This document shows positions 1 to 8,615 of a stretch of DNA of 64,000 bases, piece by piece; position 1 is the first letter of the stretch, and each line of letters begins with the position of its first letter. The notes beneath the pieces are model-generated. The model did no database searches, had not been told where the DNA came from, and was given only the letters and a program-made list of their open reading frames with translations. Source of the DNA: an uncultured Lachnospiraceae bacterium (GTDB lineage: Bacteria; Bacillota; Clostridia; Lachnospirales; Lachnospiraceae); assembly GCA_947086895.1 (NCBI GenBank), contig CAMUAR010000003.1:1-64000 (forward strand), written 5' to 3'. The position numbers were made by a program, and so were the translations under genes.

Positions 1-153
1 CCCCGCAGGGAACCATATCGGAACGATATGGTATAATATCTTTCGATATTATACCTGCGCCGATTCGCGTCCGACCGAAGGGAGGATAAATTCATCAGCG
101 AATCGTGTGCATGCCCCGCAGGGAACCATATCGGAACGATATGATATAATATC
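1..153. repeat. Repeated palindromic intergenic element (two copies of a 40-bp unit)
   Basis: A 40-bp unit at 1-40 recurs at 114-153 with one mismatch (G31 versus A144). Each unit contains the inverted repeat CATATCG-GAA-CGATATG. In the first copy this is followed by a perfect 11-bp inverted repeat (30-40 and 45-55, loop TTTC). Between the copies CGATTCGC (61-68) pairs with GCGAATCG (98-105). The element is cut by the window edge, so its full extent is unknown. It has no coding potential that I can see and looks like a structured intergenic repeat rather than a terminator. Confidence 0.6.
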
Positions 154-175
154 GACAGTATATTGAAAGATGAAA

Positions 176-270
176 TGTGCCTTACAGCAGGGGGGATACC
201 CGGAAGTGAAAGAAGATTTGGCAGCAGGCTGGATTTTTTGCTTCCATCTTTGAATTATAGATAAGGCACA
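176..270 (+). repeat. Inverted repeat enclosing the leader of the GH3 gene
   Basis: TGTGCCTTA at 176-184 is the exact reverse complement of TAAGGCACA at 262-270, just before the ribosome binding site of the glucosidase gene. A second, imperfect pairing lies inside (GAAAGATG near 165-172 with CATCTTTGAA at 245-254). The transcript leader could therefore fold into one long hairpin. I recognise no known riboswitch. Whether it is regulatory or a small mobile remnant cannot be told from one copy. Confidence 0.4.
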
Positions 271-285
271 AGAAAGAGGGAAAAG

Positions 286-2859
286 ATGAGTGGTTTTTAT
301 GCGTTAAAGACATCAGATGTGACAGAATTGGAAAGAAAAAATCAAAAAGCAGTCAGAGAACTTGCCTCTGGTTGTATAGTACTTTTGGAAAATGACGGCG
401 CGCTTCCGATTGCCGAAGGAAGTAAGATCGCTCTGTATGGAACCGGAGCAAGATATACAGTCAAAGGCGGCACGGGTTCCGGCGATGTAAATACAAGAGA
501 AAATGTTAATATCGAACAGGGACTTTGTGAGTCGGGATTTATAGTGACCACGAAGTCATGGCTTGACCGGTATGATGAACGGTATAAAAAAGCAAAAAAA
601 GATTATATGGATGAGATTTATCACATTGCTGGCGGGCGGAGTGAGCATGTGATTGGACTGATGTTTGATCGTCCATTTTTTGAGCCGGATACACCGGAAA
701 TTACAATGCAGGATGTAAAAGAATCCTGCACAAATACAGCATTGTTTGTAATTACAAGAAATTCGGGCGAGGGCAAGGATCGCACAGATCGAAGGGGCGA
801 TTATCAGTTATCGGAAGGAGAGCTGGCAGCAATCCGCTTTCTTGCCAAAAATTATAAGAATTGTATTGTGCTGCTCAATGTCGGAGGCGTTATTGATTTG
901 TCGGAATTAAATGCGATCAATGGTGTAAACGCGGTACTTTTGTCAGGGCAGCTTGGGAATATTGGAGGCTATGTTATCGCTGATATACTGGCGGGAAAGA
1001 GCGTGCCGTCGGGAAAACTGGTTGATACATGGGCAAAGAAATATTCCGATTATCCTTCCTCCGCTGAGTTTGGTAAGAATAACGGCAATTTGGATGATGA
1101 ATATTACAAAGAGGGAATCTATGTCGGCTACCGCTATTTTGATACATTTGGCGTAGAGCCGGAGTATTGTTTTGGATATGGAAAAAGCTATACTTCTTTT
1201 TTTATACGCCCAGTAAATGTTTGTATAAATAAAGACAAAATAACAGTTACTGTCGAAGTGAAAAATACAGGAAAGAAGTATGCTGGAAGAGAAGTTGTGC
1301 AAGTGTATGCTTCTGTTCTTGGAGGTAAGATCGAAAAGCCGTACCAAGAGCTTGTGGCTTTTGCGAAAACGAAGTTATTGCCTCCAGACAGTCAAGAGAC
1401 ATTGACAATTACATTTCCAATAGCTAGTATGGCGTCTTATGATGTGCAGGATGCTGCGTGGAAATTGGAGGAGGGAGAATATCTGATCCGTGTTGGCAGC
1501 AGCTCCCGCCATACCGTTGTGGCGGCGATTGCCAGGTTGGATGAAACAACCGTGACAAGTCAGGTGAAAAATTTGTTTTCGCTTGATGTGGAAATGGAAG
1601 AGCTTTCCGTAGAAGGAAAAGGCGCAAACAAAAGGCGGCTGCTTCCCGTTCAGAACGATGGCACTTTGGTAGATGTTGAAGAAGTCGCCATGCTTTCTTT
1701 AAAAACAGAAGATATTTCCGTATCGACAGCAGTTTATAATACGGCGCGCCCAACTTATAAGGATAACCGTCAAGGCGAGATTCTTACATTAAACGACGTA
1801 AAAGAGGGCAGAGCAACGCTTGATGAACTGATTGCGCAGCTTAGTGTGGAAGAAATGACAGCTTTATGTGTTGGAAGATTTGGCGATATTCATGTGCAGT
1901 CTGGCATGATCGGCTCCTCCTCCACGGCTGTGCCGGGTGCTGCCGCCGATACGGTTTCTACTTTGATTGAAAGCCGCAAGATTCCAAATATGATTCTTGC
2001 AGATGGACCAGCGGGGCTTCGGCTGTACCCGCATTTTAAGGCGACACCGGAGGGCAGGCTTTTGCCGGGAGGAGAAGTATTTGGAATGGATATAAAGCCG
2101 TTTCCAAAGGATACTCCTGAAGATGCGGTAGACTATTATCAGTACTGCACTGCAATTCCGATTGCCAGCGGGCTGGCGCAGTCTTGGGATATGGCTTTGT
2201 TTGAGAGTATGGGGCGCATTGTCGGGGAGGAGATGCAGCAGTTTCACGTGCATTTTTGGCTTGCGCCAGGCATGAATATTCATAGAAATCCGCTTTGCGG
2301 GCGCAACTTTGAGTATTATTCCGAGGACCCTGTAATTTCGGGAAAATGTGCTGCTGCGATGACAAAAGGAGTGCAGTCTTATGCCGGACAGGGAACGACA
2401 ATCAAACATTATGCAGGCAATAACTTGGAGGATAACCGCCAGTTTAACAACTCTCATATTGGGGAGCGGGCGCTGCGGGAAATTTATTTAAAGGGATTTG
2501 AAATTGCAATTAAAGAATCGCAGCCGTATTCGATTATGACTTCCTACAATCTGTTGAACGGCACACATGCCGCGAACCATTATGAGCTGATCCAGAATGC
2601 CGCGAGAGATGAGTGGGGGTTTGAGGGTGTTGTAATGACCGATTGGTTCACCACACAAGATACGACAGGCGGTGTGAAAAAAGCATATCCTTATTCGTCC
2701 GCGGTGCAGTGCATCCGCGCCGGCAATGATTTGATTATGCCAGGATGTGAGAAAAATGTGGAAGATATTGTCGCGGCGGTGAAAGAGGGAAAAGAGATTA
2801 CACTCGCTGACCTGCAGTTTTGTGTAAAGAATATTTTAAAAATTGCAGTAAAAATTTAA
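286..2859 (+). CDS. Family 3 glycoside hydrolase (beta-glucosidase type), permuted domain order
   Basis: This 857-residue enzyme probably removes terminal beta-linked glucose (or a related sugar) from oligosaccharides in the cytoplasm; no signal peptide is visible. The order is reversed relative to most GH3 enzymes. The alpha/beta sandwich domain comes first (about residues 20-260, with the likely acid/base Glu162 in NSGEGKDR). A fibronectin-III-like domain follows (about 300-415). The TIM barrel is last (about 505-857), with the substrate-binding KHYAGNN segment and the nucleophile Asp786 in VMTDW. Butyrivibrio and Ruminococcus beta-glucosidases are known with this order. The start has AAGAGGG about 8 bases upstream. 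No sugar transporter lies next to it, so the substrate is unassigned. Confidence 0.9.
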   Translation: MSGFYALKTSDVTELERKNQKAVRELASGCIVLLENDGALPIAEGSKIALYGTGARYTVKGGTGSGDVNTRENVNIEQGLCESGFIVTTKSWLDRYDERYKKAKKDYMDEIYHIAGGRSEHVIGLMFDRPFFEPDTPEITMQDVKESCTNTALFVITRNSGEGKDRTDRRGDYQLSEGELAAIRFLAKNYKNCIVLLNVGGVIDLSELNAINGVNAVLLSGQLGNIGGYVIADILAGKSVPSGKLVDTWAKKYSDYPSSAEFGKNNGNLDDEYYKEGIYVGYRYFDTFGVEPEYCFGYGKSYTSFFIRPVNVCINKDKITVTVEVKNTGKKYAGREVVQVYASVLGGKIEKPYQELVAFAKTKLLPPDSQETLTITFPIASMASYDVQDAAWKLEEGEYLIRVGSSSRHTVVAAIARLDETTVTSQVKNLFSLDVEMEELSVEGKGANKRRLLPVQNDGTLVDVEEVAMLSLKTEDISVSTAVYNTARPTYKDNRQGEILTLNDVKEGRATLDELIAQLSVEEMTALCVGRFGDIHVQSGMIGSSSTAVPGAAADTVSTLIESRKIPNMILADGPAGLRLYPHFKATPEGRLLPGGEVFGMDIKPFPKDTPEDAVDYYQYCTAIPIASGLAQSWDMALFESMGRIVGEEMQQFHVHFWLAPGMNIHRNPLCGRNFEYYSEDPVISGKCAAAMTKGVQSYAGQGTTIKHYAGNNLEDNRQFNNSHIGERALREIYLKGFEIAIKESQPYSIMTSYNLLNGTHAANHYELIQNAARDEWGFEGVVMTDWFTTQDTTGGVKKAYPYSSAVQCIRAGNDLIMPGCEKNVEDIVAAVKEGKEITLADLQFCVKNILKIAVKI

Positions 2860-2888
2860 ACGAAATTAAAAATAGCTTTCTTTCGAGA

Positions 2889-2990
2889 AAAGGGCTGTTG
2901 CAAAATACAAAATTTCTACAAGATATAGTAAAATTCGTTTTATTCAATATTGTATCTTGTAGAAAGACATTTTTTTGCAGCAGCCTTTTT
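2889..2990 (+). terminator. Long imperfect hairpin with T-run after the GH3 gene
   Basis: GGGCTGTTGCAAAA at 2892-2905 pairs, with one mismatch, with TTTTGCAGCAGCC ending at 2985, followed by TTTTT. The arms continue inward (TTTCTACAAGATA against TATCTTGTAGAAA), giving a stem far longer than a normal intrinsic terminator. It should terminate the GH3 transcript. Its size also suits a decayed miniature palindromic element. Confidence 0.65.
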
Positions 2991-3009
2991 ATGCGCGGTG
3001 GTCAGATTT

Positions 3010-3023
3010 CGAACATTTGTTCT
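3010..3023 (+). promoter_or_regulatory. LexA/SOS-box-like palindrome
   Basis: CGAACATTTGTTCT fits the Firmicute LexA operator CGAAC-N4-GTTCG at all but the last position. It ends exactly at the -35 hexamer of a good sigma-A promoter. The position suits repression of that promoter. This is a motif match only; lexA is not in the window. Confidence 0.4.
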
Positions 3024-3051
3024 TGAATTCCGTTGGAAAACATGCTATAAT
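3023..3051 (+). promoter_or_regulatory. Sigma-A promoter upstream of uppP (distal)
   Basis: TTGAAT at 3023-3028, a 17-bp spacer, and TATAAT at 3046-3051. Transcription would begin about 180 bases before uppP, leaving a long leader, and the promoter overlaps the LexA-like box. Confidence 0.6.
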
Positions 3052-3129
3052 TTGAGAACGACGGTAAGATATCGTACAAAGTCTAAAATAATTGTCTGAA
3101 GTTTTGTAAGGATTCTGATGTTCTGGCGG

Positions 3130-3158
3130 TTGCGGAAACTTCCATTTTGTGTTATACT
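3130..3158 (+). promoter_or_regulatory. Sigma-A promoter upstream of uppP (proximal)
   Basis: TTGCGG at 3130-3135, a 17-bp spacer, and TATACT at 3153-3158. It gives a leader of about 75 bases before uppP. With the distal promoter, uppP seems to have two start points. Confidence 0.5.
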
Positions 3159-3237
3159 TTCCAGAGTTGCGAAACAGCGCTGGCAGAGCTTTCCATAAAA
3201 GGGTGCATGGCGTTTTGGGAAAGGCAGGTTTTAGAAA

Positions 3238-4074
3238 ATGGAATTTCGTATTGTGGAATGGTTGAAAGCGGTATTTCTTGGAATTGTGGAGGGAATTACC
3301 GAATGGCTGCCAATCAGCAGCACAGGCCATATGATTCTTGTTGACGAGTTTATGCAGATGAAAATCACCGAGGAGTTTAAGGCGTTGTTTCTTGTTGTGA
3401 TTCAGCTTGGCGCAATTATGGCAGTGGTGGTGCTGTACTTTAAACAGCTCTGGCCGTTTTCCAAAAAAGAGAAAAATTTTATTTGTAAGGATAAATTTTC
3501 AATGTGGTTTAAGATCGCTGCTGCTTGTGTTCCGGCGGGAGTGATTGGAGTTTTATTTGACGACCAGATTGATGAGCTTTTGATGAAGCCGATGGTTGTT
3601 GTTATCACTCTGATTTTGTACGGCGTGCTGTTTGTTGTTCTGGAGAAGAAAGGAATCGGAAACAATCCGAGAGTGACAGGGATTTCTGAATTGACATACA
3701 AGGATGCGGTATTTATTGGTGTGTTTCAGCTGCTTGCTCTGATTCCGGGAACTTCTCGTTCCGGTGCGACAATTATCGGCGGAATGCTGATTGGTCTGTC
3801 CAGACCGGTGGCAGCAGAATTCACGTTCTTTCTTGCAGTGCCAGTGATGGCGGGAGCCAGCTTGATTAAAAGTGTAAAGTACGGTATGGATTATGGATTT
3901 TCTTTGGATGGAAATGAGATGCTTTTGCTTGTAACTGGTATGGTGGTTGCATTTTTTGTATCTATTGTTGTAATCCGTTTTTTGATGGGTTATATCAGAA
4001 AACATAATTTTATTGTATTTGGCTGGTATCGCATTGTTCTTGGTTTGATTTTACTTGGATATTTTTCTTTGTAA
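3238..4074 (+). CDS. uppP: Undecaprenyl-diphosphatase (BacA/UppP)
   Basis: An integral membrane phosphatase that converts undecaprenyl pyrophosphate to the monophosphate, recycling the lipid carrier for peptidoglycan and other wall polymers; overproduction of the family gives bacitracin resistance. The 278 residues match the family length. Two signature motifs are present: EGITEWLPISSTGH at residues 18-31 and PGTSRSGATI near residue 170, with its essential Ser and Arg. Several hydrophobic helices fill the rest. AGGCAG upstream serves as ribosome binding site. Two promoters and a LexA-like box precede it. The translocase gene follows after 63 bases and may be cotranscribed. Confidence 0.95.
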   Translation: MEFRIVEWLKAVFLGIVEGITEWLPISSTGHMILVDEFMQMKITEEFKALFLVVIQLGAIMAVVVLYFKQLWPFSKKEKNFICKDKFSMWFKIAAACVPAGVIGVLFDDQIDELLMKPMVVVITLILYGVLFVVLEKKGIGNNPRVTGISELTYKDAVFIGVFQLLALIPGTSRSGATIIGGMLIGLSRPVAAEFTFFLAVPVMAGASLIKSVKYGMDYGFSLDGNEMLLLVTGMVVAFFVSIVVIRFLMGYIRKHNFIVFGWYRIVLGLILLGYFSL

Positions 4075-4137
4075 GAAATAATGTTATTTATTAGGTAAGG
4101 ATTGTACAAAGTTGATTGGCAGAAAGGGTGTTTGTTC

Positions 4138-7100
4138 ATGGCTGGACAGAGTGGGACAAAAAAGAAACAGGTGGAAAAACAACCTGGCAGAAAAAAAGAT
4201 GTGTCAAAAAGTACAGCGAAAAAATCCTCGTCCAAAGAGGGGATAAAAAAGAAGAGCAGTGTGCCGGAAGAAGGAATTCCTACTTCTATGCAGGATGAAA
4301 TTATACTGGTTGCGACGCTGCTTGTGTGCATTCTGCTATTTTTAAGCTATATCAACTTGTGCGGTTCTGTAGGAGGGTGGCTGAATAAAGTTGTGTTCGG
4401 GATGATAGGTATTTTTGGCTATCTTTTCCCGTTTCTTCTTTTTTTCGGAGTCGCTTTTGGAATTGCAAACAAAGGCAGTCGGGCTGCAAGAAGAAAGCTG
4501 ATTTGTACAGCTGCATTTCTTGTATGCGCCGCGGCAGTTTGGGAGTTGGTCGGCGGTTATAACCCGGAACAAAAGTGGCTGGGTTATTTTACTGTATCCG
4601 CGGAAAAAAGGGGCGGAGGAGGGATTTTTGGCGGAACGCTTGTATGTATTTTATGCCCGCTGTTTGACCAGATTGCCACAATTATTATTTTGCTGGTTGC
4701 TATGATTGTTTGTGCGATGCTGTTTACAGGGAAAGAAATCTTTTCTTATCTTGGAAGTCTGATTCGGGAGAAAGCAGAAGAAAGACAGATAGCAGTACAG
4801 GAGCAGCGTGAAGAGGAAGAACCATCCGGCAAAAAAGCGAGAATTATTACATTTGAAAAAAGCAAGGAGGACTGGGAGGAGGAGTTTGATTTTCTGGACA
4901 AGCCGAGAAAAAAGAAAGATGCAATACGGTTTGTTGATGCTTTAAAGGCAAGGGGAAAACTGGAGGACGGTTCTCAGGCTGTAGTGCAGAAACCACAAGT
5001 TTCTGAATTGAGTGAGGAAATCATAGAACCAGAAGAAAAAGAAGCGGTAAGAACAAAAGCTGTAATGAAAACAAGAGAAGAAATAACAAGACCGGAAGCT
5101 ATAATAGGAATAAGAGAAGAAATAGCAAGACCGGAAGCTATAATAGGAATAAGAGAAGAAATAGCAAGACCAGAAACTGTAATGAAAACAAGAGAAGAGA
5201 TAGCAAAACCAGAAGCTATAATGGGAACGAGAGAAGAAATAGCAAAACCAGAAGCTATAATGGGAATGAGAGAAGAAATAACAACACCAGAAACTATAAT
5301 GGGAACGAGAGAAGAAATAACAAGACCAGAAACTGTAATGAAAACAAGAGAAGAAATAACAAGACCAGAAACTGTAATGAAAACAAGAGAAGAGATAACA
5401 AGACCAGAAACTGTAATGAAAACAAGAGAAGAGATAGCAAGACCAGAAATTATGATGGAAACAGATCCAGATGATATAGTGATTTCAGGGGATTATCTGA
5501 GGGAGGAACCGCGCTCATTTTCATTTTATGAGGAGGAATTGGCAAGAAAATTTGGCAGAAGAAAAGGGCGTGAGATTGACGATGTAATGTCTGTAGATGA
5601 AGAAGAACAGATTCGTTTGAGTGAACAGCCAAGAACAAAAGTTATGCCATTTGTAACACTCGACCGAACGGCGGTTGATCGCAACGGAAATATTTTGGGT
5701 GATTCCACAGAACTTGAAATAGATGTGAAGGAGATCAATACCAATAAAGAGGAAGAAGAGATTTCGACAGAAAGCGACAGTATGGATCAAAATAATGTTG
5801 AGAGGCAAGTTGCTTTTGTAAATATAAAACCTTATGTTGAAAAGGAAACTCCTTTGGATTCACAAAGCAGTGAAAATCTTTACTCTGATGATAGAATGGA
5901 TTTTCAGGAGGTGGAGGAAGCTGAGAGGGAGGATACAGAAGAATCTGAAGTCGAGGAATCCTTTTTTGAGGATTTGGAGGAGGAACCAGCTGGTGAGGAA
6001 AAGTATGAGTTTCCGCCGATCGAACTTTTGGCAGAACCAAAGCCGGAAAGAGGTACCGACGAGAACGAGTTAAAAGAGACAGCGGTTAAGCTTCAAAAGA
6101 CATTGGAAAGTTTTGGCGTGCGCGTTACTGTTACAAATATGAGTTGTGGACCTACGGTTACACAGTATGAACTTCAGCCGGAACAGGGAGTTAAAGTCAG
6201 TCAGATTACAAAATTATCAGATGATATCAAACTGAATCTCGCTGCTGCGGATATTCGTATCGAGGCACCGATTCCAGGAAAGGCGGCGGTTGGAATTGAG
6301 GTGCCAAACAAGGAAAATACGGCGGTTATTTTAAGAGAATTGCTGGAGAGCAAGGAGTTTCAAGAACATGAATCAAATTTGGCTTTTGCCGTTGGAAAAA
6401 ATATCAGCGGGCAGGTCGTTATTTCTGATATTGCAAAAATGCCTCATCTTTTGATTGCAGGGGCAACGGGTTCGGGAAAATCCGTATGTATCAATACCAT
6501 TATTATGAGTATTTTATATAAAGCTGACCCAAAGGATGTGCGCTTGATTATGGTAGATCCAAAGGTTGTAGAACTTAGTGTATATAACGGGATACCACAT
6601 TTGTTAATTCCTGTTGTCACGGATCCAAAGAAGGCAAGCGCGGCATTAAACTGGGCTGTTATGGAAATGACAGACCGATACAAAAAATTTGCAGATCTTG
6701 GAGTGAGAGATCTAAAAGGATACAATAAAAAAATCGAAAGTTTTGATGAGCCAGATCCAATGTATCCAAAACTTCCGCAGATTGTTATTATTGTGGACGA
6801 GTTGGCAGATTTAATGATGGTTGCCTCCGCAAATGAAGTGGAGGATGCAATATGCCGTCTGGCACAGATGGCGCGCGCAGCTGGACTTCATCTTATTATC
6901 GCGACGCAGAGACCGTCCGTCAATGTTATTACCGGTGTAATTAAGGCGAATGTTCCATCAAGAATTGCATTTGCCGTAACTTCGGCGGTTGATTCGCGGA
7001 CGATTCTTGACGGGGTGGGAGCAGAGAGACTGCTTGGAAGGGGCGATATGCTCTTTTTCCCATCGGGCTATTCAAAACCAGTGCGTATTCAGGGGGCGTT

Positions 7101-7452
7101 TGTGTCGGATTCCGAAGTTGGAAAGGTTGTCGATTTTCTAAAAGATCAGGCGATGGGAGGAGTTTCATACAACGAGGAAGTACAAAAAAGGATATTGACA
7201 GCTTCCTCCGGCGATGGGGGAGCAAATGATGACAGGGATGATTATTTTATCGAGGCAGGTCGGTTTATTATCGAGAAGGAGAAGGCATCGATAGGAATGC
7301 TCCAGAGAGTATATAAAATTGGTTTTAACCGCGCGGCTCGGATTATGGATCAGCTGACAGCGGCGGGAGTGGTCGGACCAGAGGAAGGCACAAAACCGAG
7401 AAAAATTTTAATGACGATGGAAGAGTTTGAGGAGATCGTGGAAAATAGCTGA
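4138..7452 (+). CDS. spoIIIE: DNA translocase FtsK/SpoIIIE
   Basis: A membrane-anchored hexameric ATPase that pumps chromosomal DNA through the closing septum at division, or into the forespore. Four membrane helices lie at about residues 52-180. A long charged linker follows, containing ten tandem 13-residue repeats at about residues 312-441. The motor domain has Walker A GATGSGKS near 775 and the segment [10 protein letters not shown]. The C-terminal gamma winged-helix domain (about 1030-1095) reads orientation sequences on DNA. ATG at 4138 is chosen because AAAGGGTG lies 8 bases upstream; an in-frame TTG at 4102 would add 12 residues. At 1104 residues it is longer than Bacillus SpoIIIE, mainly through the linker. 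Confidence 0.95.
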   Translation: MAGQSGTKKKQVEKQPGRKKDVSKSTAKKSSSKEGIKKKSSVPEEGIPTSMQDEIILVATLLVCILLFLSYINLCGSVGGWLNKVVFGMIGIFGYLFPFLLFFGVAFGIANKGSRAARRKLICTAAFLVCAAAVWELVGGYNPEQKWLGYFTVSAEKRGGGGIFGGTLVCILCPLFDQIATIIILLVAMIVCAMLFTGKEIFSYLGSLIREKAEERQIAVQEQREEEEPSGKKARIITFEKSKEDWEEEFDFLDKPRKKKDAIRFVDALKARGKLEDGSQAVVQKPQVSELSEEIIEPEEKEAVRTKAVMKTREEITRPEAIIGIREEIARPEAIIGIREEIARPETVMKTREEIAKPEAIMGTREEIAKPEAIMGMREEITTPETIMGTREEITRPETVMKTREEITRPETVMKTREEITRPETVMKTREEIARPEIMMETDPDDIVISGDYLREEPRSFSFYEEELARKFGRRKGREIDDVMSVDEEEQIRLSEQPRTKVMPFVTLDRTAVDRNGNILGDSTELEIDVKEINTNKEEEEISTESDSMDQNNVERQVAFVNIKPYVEKETPLDSQSSENLYSDDRMDFQEVEEAEREDTEESEVEESFFEDLEEEPAGEEKYEFPPIELLAEPKPERGTDENELKETAVKLQKTLESFGVRVTVTNMSCGPTVTQYELQPEQGVKVSQITKLSDDIKLNLAAADIRIEAPIPGKAAVGIEVPNKENTAVILRELLESKEFQEHESNLAFAVGKNISGQVVISDIAKMPHLLIAGATGSGKSVCINTIIMSILYKADPKDVRLIMVDPKVVELSVYNGIPHLLIPVVTDPKKASAALNWAVMEMTDRYKKFADLGVRDLKGYNKKIESFDEPDPMYPKLPQIVIIVDELADLMMVASANEVEDAICRLAQMARAAGLHLIIATQRPSVNVITGVIKANVPSRIAFAVTSAVDSRTILDGVGAERLLGRGDMLFFPSGYSKPVRIQGAFVSDSEVGKVVDFLKDQAMGGVSYNEEVQKRILTASSGDGGANDDRDDYFIEAGRFIIEKEKASIGMLQRVYKIGFNRAARIMDQLTAAGVVGPEEGTKPRKILMTMEEFEEIVENS
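5071..5460 (+). repeat. Ten tandem 39-bp repeats inside the FtsK/SpoIIIE gene
   Basis: Ten in-frame units of 39 bp encode variants of [13 protein letters not shown]. Units 7-9 are identical in protein sequence; the outer units carry substitutions such as A for T and K for R. The period and frame are kept throughout, so unit gain or loss would leave the protein in frame. The repeats lie in the flexible linker between membrane and motor domains. Confidence 0.95.
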
Positions 7453-7458
7453 GAACAA

Positions 7459-7490
7459 AAGGGGTTGTCGCGACAGCCCCTTAAAGTTTC
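7459..7490. terminator. Bidirectional terminator between spoIIIE and the HAD gene
   Basis: AAGGGGTTGTCG at 7459-7470 pairs with CGACAGCCCCTT at 7471-7482 with one G-U pair. A T-rich stretch follows on both strands (stronger on the minus strand, TTTTGTT). It separates two convergent genes, so it probably serves both. Confidence 0.75.
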
Positions 7491-7495
7491 TGCTG

Positions 7496-8146
7496 TTAAA
7501 TTTCCAAAACCGAAGCCAGCTCATCGGCAGTGTCTACAATAATGTCTGGATGATATTCTGAAAGGCCTTTTCGTCCGGCGAATCCCCAAGAAACACATAT
7601 ACACGGAATTCCAGCGTTTTTTGCTGTGTCGATATCAACATAGGAATCTCCAATATAAATACATTGTTCGGGTGTGGAATCAAGCTCTTGGAGCGCAGTA
7701 TAAACACAGTATGGATCTGGTTTTTTATGGTTTGAAGGCGTGCCGATTGCAGCGTCAATCAAATCTGGAAAGTATAAATGGGCAAGCGATTTGACAGGAC
7801 CATCCATTTTATTTGAGACGATTGCAAGTTTGCAGCCAGTTTTTTTCAAAGTTTGCAGCAAGTCTACAACACCCGGATAAGGAGTAGTGTAGTCGTGTAT
7901 ATGTTCTTTGTAGTAGTCAGAAAAAAGAGCGAGGCACGAGTCCTTCAACGATGCTGGAGCGCCAGCCGCAGAGAGCGCGCGTTCTACAAGTTTTGTCATG
8001 CCGTTTCCGACGAATCGGCGCACTTCATCGATTGTGCGCTCTGGAAAACCAAGCTGCTTTAAAGCGTAGTTGATACTGATTGTAAGGTCTTTTAAGGTAT
8101 CAAGAAGAGTTCCGTCTAAATCAAATAAAATTGTTGTATATTTCAT
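7496..8146 (-). CDS. HAD-family hydrolase, phosphoglycolate phosphatase-like
   Basis: A soluble 216-residue phosphatase of the HAD superfamily, close to the Gph/PpaX branch that dephosphorylates phosphoglycolate or pyrophosphate. The nucleophile motif FDLDGTLLDT is at residues 8-17, the helical cap follows, VSNK (motif II) is near 110, the Lys of KKPDP near 142, and GDSYVDIDTAKNAG (motif IV) near 166. AGAGGA lies about 7 bases before the ATG. It is the only minus-strand gene in the window and is monocistronic. The substrate cannot be told from sequence; phosphoglycolate is the default guess. Confidence 0.85.
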   Translation of the reverse strand: MKYTTILFDLDGTLLDTLKDLTISINYALKQLGFPERTIDEVRRFVGNGMTKLVERALSAAGAPASLKDSCLALFSDYYKEHIHDYTTPYPGVVDLLQTLKKTGCKLAIVSNKMDGPVKSLAHLYFPDLIDAAIGTPSNHKKPDPYCVYTALQELDSTPEQCIYIGDSYVDIDTAKNAGIPCICVSWGFAGRKGLSEYHPDIIVDTADELASVLEI

Positions 8147-8615
8147 AAAAATCCTCTATTTCTGCGCCGCTTTCTATAGGTTAAGTAATTTTATGTTAAG
8201 CAGCACACAAACAAAAAATTACTTTATATTTCTATAAATGTAAAATTTGTTTTTTCTATTTTGTAGTACCGTTGCAAAATAGAATTATTTTACTAAGGAT
8301 ATTGCCGACTTCTTTTTTGCATAATGCTGTTTTTTTCGGTCAAAATATCCGTGCATAGTTTATCATAAAGCGGTAGGAAAAGCCAGAGAATTTTTCAAAT
8401 ATAAGCTGGAAAAGAATAAGATTTCCTTATAAAAGAAGCCTTTTGTAAGTACCAATTTAAACATTGACTTTAGGAATAATTCGTGGGAAAATAGAAAAAG
8501 ATGCGGGTTTGTAATGTGAAGGTTTGAAGAAAGTATTTTTAAACTCTTTATTAAAGAAGTACTGTAAGTAAGCATAAGTATAAAAATACAAATACTAGAA
8601 AGTGGGGAAGGGTCA
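8147..8615. other. AT-rich gap between divergent genes, with an inverted repeat
   Basis: This 469-bp gap separates the minus-strand HAD gene from the plus-strand regulator and must hold both promoters. I see a perfect 10-bp inverted repeat, TTCTATTTTG at 8254-8263 and CAAAATAGAA at 8275-8284, loop 11. It has no clear T-run, so an operator or a remnant is as likely as a terminator. TTGACT at 8464-8469 could be a -35 box, but the matching -10 is poor. No open frame with a ribosome binding site and no RNA gene is evident. Confidence 0.5.

Noticed and set aside
5071..5460. CRISPR-like regular repeats
   Set aside because: The 39-bp units are directly contiguous, in frame and without spacers, so they are a coding tandem repeat.
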